In this document: in pieces, positions 44,160-46,898 of the stretch
Position numbering within the stretch: the stretch's first letter is position 1
How the letters are laid out: each line of letters opens with the position of its first letter
NCBI RefSeq assembly: GCF_000518545.1
Contig: NZ_JADU01000028.1
Coordinates: forward strand, 1-46,898
Direction: 5' to 3'
From: Hallella seregens ATCC 51272
Lineage (GTDB): Bacteria > Bacteroidota > Bacteroidia > Bacteroidales > Bacteroidaceae
Length of the DNA: 46,898 nucleotides
Position numbers and translations under genes: made by a program
The notes under the pieces: model-generated
Databases searched by the model: none
What the model was told of the DNA's origin: nothing
The model's input: only the letters and a program-made list of their open reading frames with translations

Positions 44160-44216
44160 GCGACGCCGTCACAGATCCGATGCTACGGATTTGTGGCGGC
44201 GTCGCTTCGTTTTTCC
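44160..44216. terminator. Bidirectional terminator between nhaD and the AraC regulator
   Basis: Nineteen-base arms (44160-44178 and 44187-44205) pair with only two mismatches, beginning GCGACGCCG. On the plus strand TTCGTTTTT follows; on the minus strand GGTTTTTT follows. It can end nhaD and the convergent regulator gene. Confidence 0.88.
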
Positions 44217-44229
44217 CGCAGGGACTCCC

Positions 44230-45105
44230 CTACCGGGTCTGCTCCCGAAAGTCGCTGGGCTTCATGCCGGTCTTTATCTTGAACTTGGACGAGAAATAGT
44301 CGGGCGACTCGAAACGCAACTGATAGGCAATCTGCTTGATGCTGAGATCGGTGGTGGTCAGCAGCTCCTTAGCCCGCTGCAGACGCAGGTCTTGCTGGTA
44401 GAGGGCCGGGGAGACGCCGGTAAATTCCTTGAAGAGCTTGCGGAAATTGCTGTAGCTCACGTTCATCTCCTTGGCTATCTGCTGGATGGTGAGGTCGGCC
44501 TCCAGCGACTCACGGATGCGTCGGCGGGCATGGTTCACCATGTCCACGTGCTTGTGGTTGCTGTTCAATTCGTTGTTGCGTTCCAGCGAATACATCAGTC
44601 CGATGAGCAGGTTCACCACGCCTGCCAGCGTCTGTTGCACGTAAGCGCTCTCGTCGAGGGCCGTCTGGTAGGCAAAGCGGTAGAGCTCGTCAAGGCGGCT
44701 TGAGAAGCCCACATGGTAGACAGGCTTGTCGGGCGCGAGGAATCCGGCCCGCACACGGCTGTCCACATTCTGCCCCTTGAACCCAATCCAGTAGCTCTTC
44801 CACCCCGTGGCCGGCTCGGGATGATAGCTGTGCCACTCCTGCGGGAAGAGCAGGAACAGGTCGCCGGCCTTGAGCCGGGCTTCGGCCACGCGGGCCGAAT
44901 GGAACACGCCCTCGCCCTCAATGATGTAGAGCAACTGGTATTCGTTCAGGATGCGTCCCTTGTCAAGGTTGAAGTAGTAGCCGTCGGCATGGCCGTGGGT
45001 GGGGTATTCTTCGCCGGGCAAAATCTCCTCGTAGCCCACGGTAGAGACCGTAAGCCCCCACAGACTGTCGTGAGAATTGGCCACCAAGTATTTGCTGATC
45101 TGCAT
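44230..45105 (-). CDS. AraC-family regulator, candidate rhamnose regulator (RhaR-like)
   Basis: A 291-residue transcription factor. The N-terminal half is a cupin sugar-sensing domain (EEILPGEEYPTHGHADGYYF, LLYIIEGEGVFH, LFPQEWHSYHPEP, then GWKSYWIGFKG). The C-terminal ~100 residues hold two helix-turn-helix motifs (IQQIAKEMNVSYSNFRKLFK and IKQIAYQLRFESPDYFSSKF). This is the build of Bacteroides RhaR, which activates rhamnose genes upon rhamnose binding. Position near the rha operon supports that role, but nhaD lies in between and the target sites are not identified, so the assignment is inference. A weak -7-like TATTTTTG lies at 45179-45172. Confidence 0.88.
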   Translation of the reverse strand: MQISKYLVANSHDSLWGLTVSTVGYEEILPGEEYPTHGHADGYYFNLDKGRILNEYQLLYIIEGEGVFHSARVAEARLKAGDLFLLFPQEWHSYHPEPATGWKSYWIGFKGQNVDSRVRAGFLAPDKPVYHVGFSSRLDELYRFAYQTALDESAYVQQTLAGVVNLLIGLMYSLERNNELNSNHKHVDMVNHARRRIRESLEADLTIQQIAKEMNVSYSNFRKLFKEFTGVSPALYQQDLRLQRAKELLTTTDLSIKQIAYQLRFESPDYFSSKFKIKTGMKPSDFREQTR

Positions 45106-45445
45106 GCGGTTTGGGATTGATAAAGACGGTCAAGCCGGTAGGACTCAAGCCGAGCCTCGATTTGATGGGGACAAAAATACTGAAAAGGTATCAGAAAACA
45201 ATGGTCAATAGCCAAAAATCTCCCCAAAAATTTGCAGCGAAACGAAAGTTTCGGTATGTCTACCACCGCATCAACAACAAGATAAGGGCGTGTCAAAATG
45301 CTGAACTATTGCCAAATTGTAGGGATATACGCCCTGTATGTCCGAATGTAAAACGGCATGCAGGGACACACACGAGGTGTATCCCTGCATATAAATCGTG
45401 GTTATTGTTCTGAAACGCTCCCGTCTGCGGCACTGTTCCTACGCC
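45106..45445. other. Gene-free stretch between araC-type gene and cysK
   Basis: No credible coding region is present. It contains a possible promoter of the regulator (45172-45179) and a 70-base paired inverted element (45319-45388). The minus-strand transcript of cysK would run into that element 57 bases after its stop, and I see no other terminator for cysK. Confidence 0.6.
45319..45388. repeat. 70-base paired inverted element (BIME-like), copy 2
   Basis: Two 25-base arms (45319-45343 and 45364-45388) in inverted orientation around a 20-base centre, the same geometry as at 33406-33475. Arms begin GTAGGGATATAC and, read on the opposite strand, GCAGGGATACAC, and end TGTCC. The centre shares no evident similarity with that of copy 1. 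Confidence 0.75.
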
Positions 45446-46393
45446 TTAAAGCGGATACTCGTCAAAGGCGTAGAGCACGGTGGAGAGGTAGCGTTCGCCT
45501 GTGTCGGGCAGCAACACCACGATGTGCTTGCCCGCATTCTCAGGGCGGCGGGCCAGCTCGGTGGCGGCAAAGGCGGCCGCTCCCGACGAGATGCCCACGA
45601 GCAGACCCTCCTGTTGGGCCAGTTGGCGACCGGCCAGAATGGCGTCGTCGTTGTCCACGCGCACCACCTCGTCCACCACGGAAGCATCGTAAGTAGCAGG
45701 AACAAAGCCTGCACCGATGCCCTGAATCTTGTGCGGGCCGGCGGTGCCGCCGCTCAACACGGGCGATGCGCTGGGCTCCACAGCCACAATCTTCACCCCG
45801 GGGTTCTTCTCCTTGAGTCTCCGGCCAATGCCCGACACCGTTCCGCCCGTGCCCACGCCGGCCACGAAGATGTCTACCTGCCCGTCGGTGTCTTCCCAGA
45901 TTTCCAGCCCCGTGGTGTCGTAGTGCCGCTGCGGGTTGGCTTGATTCACGAACTGCCCCAGGATTATCGAGCCCGGAATGGAGTCGCGCAGCTCCTCGGC
46001 GGCCTTGATGGCACCGCCCATGCCGGCCGCTCCGCTGGTGAGTTTCACCTGGGCTCCATAGGCTTTCACCAGGTTGCGCCGCTCCATGCTCATAGTCTCG
46101 GGCATGGTCAGGATGAGCTTGTAGCCCTTGACGGCCGAGACCAGGGCCAGCCCCACGCCGGTGTTGCCGCTCGTGGGCTCAATGATGGTGGCTCCGGGCT
46201 TGAGCAGCCCCTGGGCTTCGGCGGCCTCGATCATGGCCAGGGCGATGCGGTCTTTCACGCTGCCGCCGGGATTGAACGACTCCACCTTGGCCACAACAGG
46301 GGTGCCGGCACCCCGCAAAGCCGAATACTTGGCCAGCTCCACGAGCGGTGTGCGGCCCACTAAATCTGTAATACGCTTGAAAATCTTTGCCAT
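45446..46393 (-). CDS. cysK: Cysteine synthase A (O-acetylserine sulfhydrylase)
   Basis: A 315-residue PLP enzyme that makes L-cysteine from O-acetylserine and sulfide. The PLP lysine is Lys47 in [18 protein letters not shown] (residues 74-79) binds the substrate carboxylate, and [13 protein letters not shown] cradles the phosphate. Other family blocks are [17 protein letters not shown] and [11 protein letters not shown]. Length is standard for CysK. A GGAGGATAAG ribosome binding site precedes the ATG. The promoter has TAACTTTG at 46487-46480 and a TTG 20 bases further upstream. Confidence 0.97.
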   Translation of the reverse strand: MAKIFKRITDLVGRTPLVELAKYSALRGAGTPVVAKVESFNPGGSVKDRIALAMIEAAEAQGLLKPGATIIEPTSGNTGVGLALVSAVKGYKLILTMPETMSMERRNLVKAYGAQVKLTSGAAGMGGAIKAAEELRDSIPGSIILGQFVNQANPQRHYDTTGLEIWEDTDGQVDIFVAGVGTGGTVSGIGRRLKEKNPGVKIVAVEPSASPVLSGGTAGPHKIQGIGAGFVPATYDASVVDEVVRVDNDDAILAGRQLAQQEGLLVGISSGAAAFAATELARRPENAGKHIVVLLPDTGERYLSTVLYAFDEYPL

Positions 46394-46479
46394 AAAATCT
46401 TATCCTCCGTCTAATTTTGAATTATGAATTATGAATTTTGAATTGCAAAAGCTGTTTGCATCGTTCTGATTCTCTGCTG

Positions 46480-46487
46480 CAAAGTTA
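46480..46487 (-). promoter_or_regulatory. -7 promoter box of cysK
   Basis: TAACTTTG on the minus strand, 86 bases before the cysK start, with a -33 TTG at 46510-46508 at a 20-base spacing, the best complete Bacteroidales promoter in the window. The leader contains three direct TGAATT words (46417-46443). Confidence 0.65.
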
Positions 46488-46703
46488 CGGCAAAAACCCA
46501 TGCGCCGCAATCGCACAAACAGAGCATATCGGCTACCATGTTTGTGGTATTTAAGCCCGCCGTTTGGAACACACGACGCGATGCGCGGCCGCCCGCATGC
46601 CCAAAACAGAATCGCGGGCCGTGTCTCACGACACAGCCCGCACAAAAAGAGATATTATAAAAACACAATATAGAGGTGTATTGTAGTTACCTTGTCTGTG
46701 TAA

Positions 46704-46731
46704 AGGGATGGATGCCCCCCCGTGTGTGTCC
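46704..46731. repeat. REP-like arm
   Basis: GGGATGGATGCCCCCC followed by CGTGTGTGTCC resembles the arms of the 70-base elements. The words CCCCCGTG and GTGTCCGTTCAT recur at 46866-46887, giving a direct repeat about 150 bases apart. Confidence 0.4.
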
Positions 46732-46758
46732 GTTCATACAACTGTCAATCGGTGGGTT

Positions 46759-46835
46759 AAAGACAACTGGGAACAACGGATAACAACATTTATACCGTGG
46801 CGTAGCGTTGTTTATGGTTGTTGGTCGTTGTCTTT
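46759..46835. repeat. 77-base segmented inverted repeat
   Basis: The left arm (46759-46788) holds three AACAAC-like words spaced exactly ten bases apart (GACAAC, AACAAC, AACAAC). The right arm (46806-46835) holds their reverse complements in the same spacing. Paired words alternate with unpaired four-base blocks, around a 17-base centre. Confidence 0.7.
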
Positions 46836-46898
46836 TGAACGCGATGCGGTGTGCAATGTTCTTGCCCCCGTGCGTGTCCGTTCATGTTGGCAAAGACA

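Larger units (their letters stand above)
46488..46898. other. Gene-free right edge
   Basis: No coding region with recognisable features. It holds a REP-like arm at 46704-46731, a partial second copy near 46866-46887, and between them a 77-base inverted structure at 46759-46835. A promoter or gene beyond the right edge could make use of these. Confidence 0.55.

Noticed and set aside
46400..46668. Short minus-strand frames upstream of cysK
   Set aside because: They overlap the cysK promoter and a repeat-rich leader, and show no conserved features.
1..46898. tRNA, rRNA or insertion sequence in the window
   Set aside because: I scanned the intergenic stretches for T-loop words such as GTTCGAATC, for rRNA segments, and for transposase motifs, and found none.

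Overview
The window comes from a Bacteroidota chromosome, most likely a GC-rich member of the Prevotellaceae. Supporting evidence: an SprA-type type IX secretion translocon, tandem SusC/SusD pairs with TonB-linked architecture, a carboxynorspermidine dehydrogenase, promoter boxes of the Bacteroidales form TAnnTTTG in front of most transcription units, and a Prevotella-style C-terminal tail in a gene remnant. The species cannot be fixed from the sequence alone.

Layout. Bases 1-1500 form an accessory stretch: a GA microsatellite, a REP-like arm, a PIN-domain toxin with its antitoxin, and the remnant of a secreted protein that keeps only its sorting tail. Bases 1505-20094 are mostly housekeeping: sprA downstream of ruvA, ddh (meso-diaminopimelate dehydrogenase), a membrane-anchored metallophosphoesterase, a small exported FMN-binding protein, an exported endonuclease/exonuclease/phosphatase-fold protein, an exported bleomycin-hydrolase-like peptidase, then the tightly overlapping dxs-trkA-trkH unit. 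Bases 20400-25318 hold fhs, facing the recA / carboxynorspermidine dehydrogenase unit and an unrecognised conserved-looking gene.

Bases 25593-45105 form an L-rhamnose region. rhaD lies alone on the plus strand. About 12 kb away, rhaB-rhaA-rhaT run on the minus strand and lead into two tandem SusC/SusD pairs. An AraC-type regulator lies beyond an nhaD Na+/H+ antiporter gene. Together these suggest outer-membrane capture of a rhamnose-containing glycan or oligosaccharide (SusCD), inner-membrane symport (RhaT), isomerisation (RhaA), phosphorylation (RhaB) and aldol cleavage (RhaD). No glycoside hydrolase or lyase is encoded here. A polysaccharide deacetylase gene between rhaD and the Sus genes is broken by one in-frame amber codon. 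cysK closes the window and is followed by about 500 bases without a gene.

The least explained material is between genes. Four intergenic arrays (after pepC, trkH, rhaD and nhaD) share a strict 22-base period, and three of them also show an 11-base sub-period, while individual units are highly degenerate. Two 70-base elements, 12 kb apart, have identical 25-20-25 inverted-arm geometry. The two susC genes share a 254-base segment with only four differences, covering their leaders and export/N-terminal domains. All of this was read by eye; no alignment, folding or database search was run.
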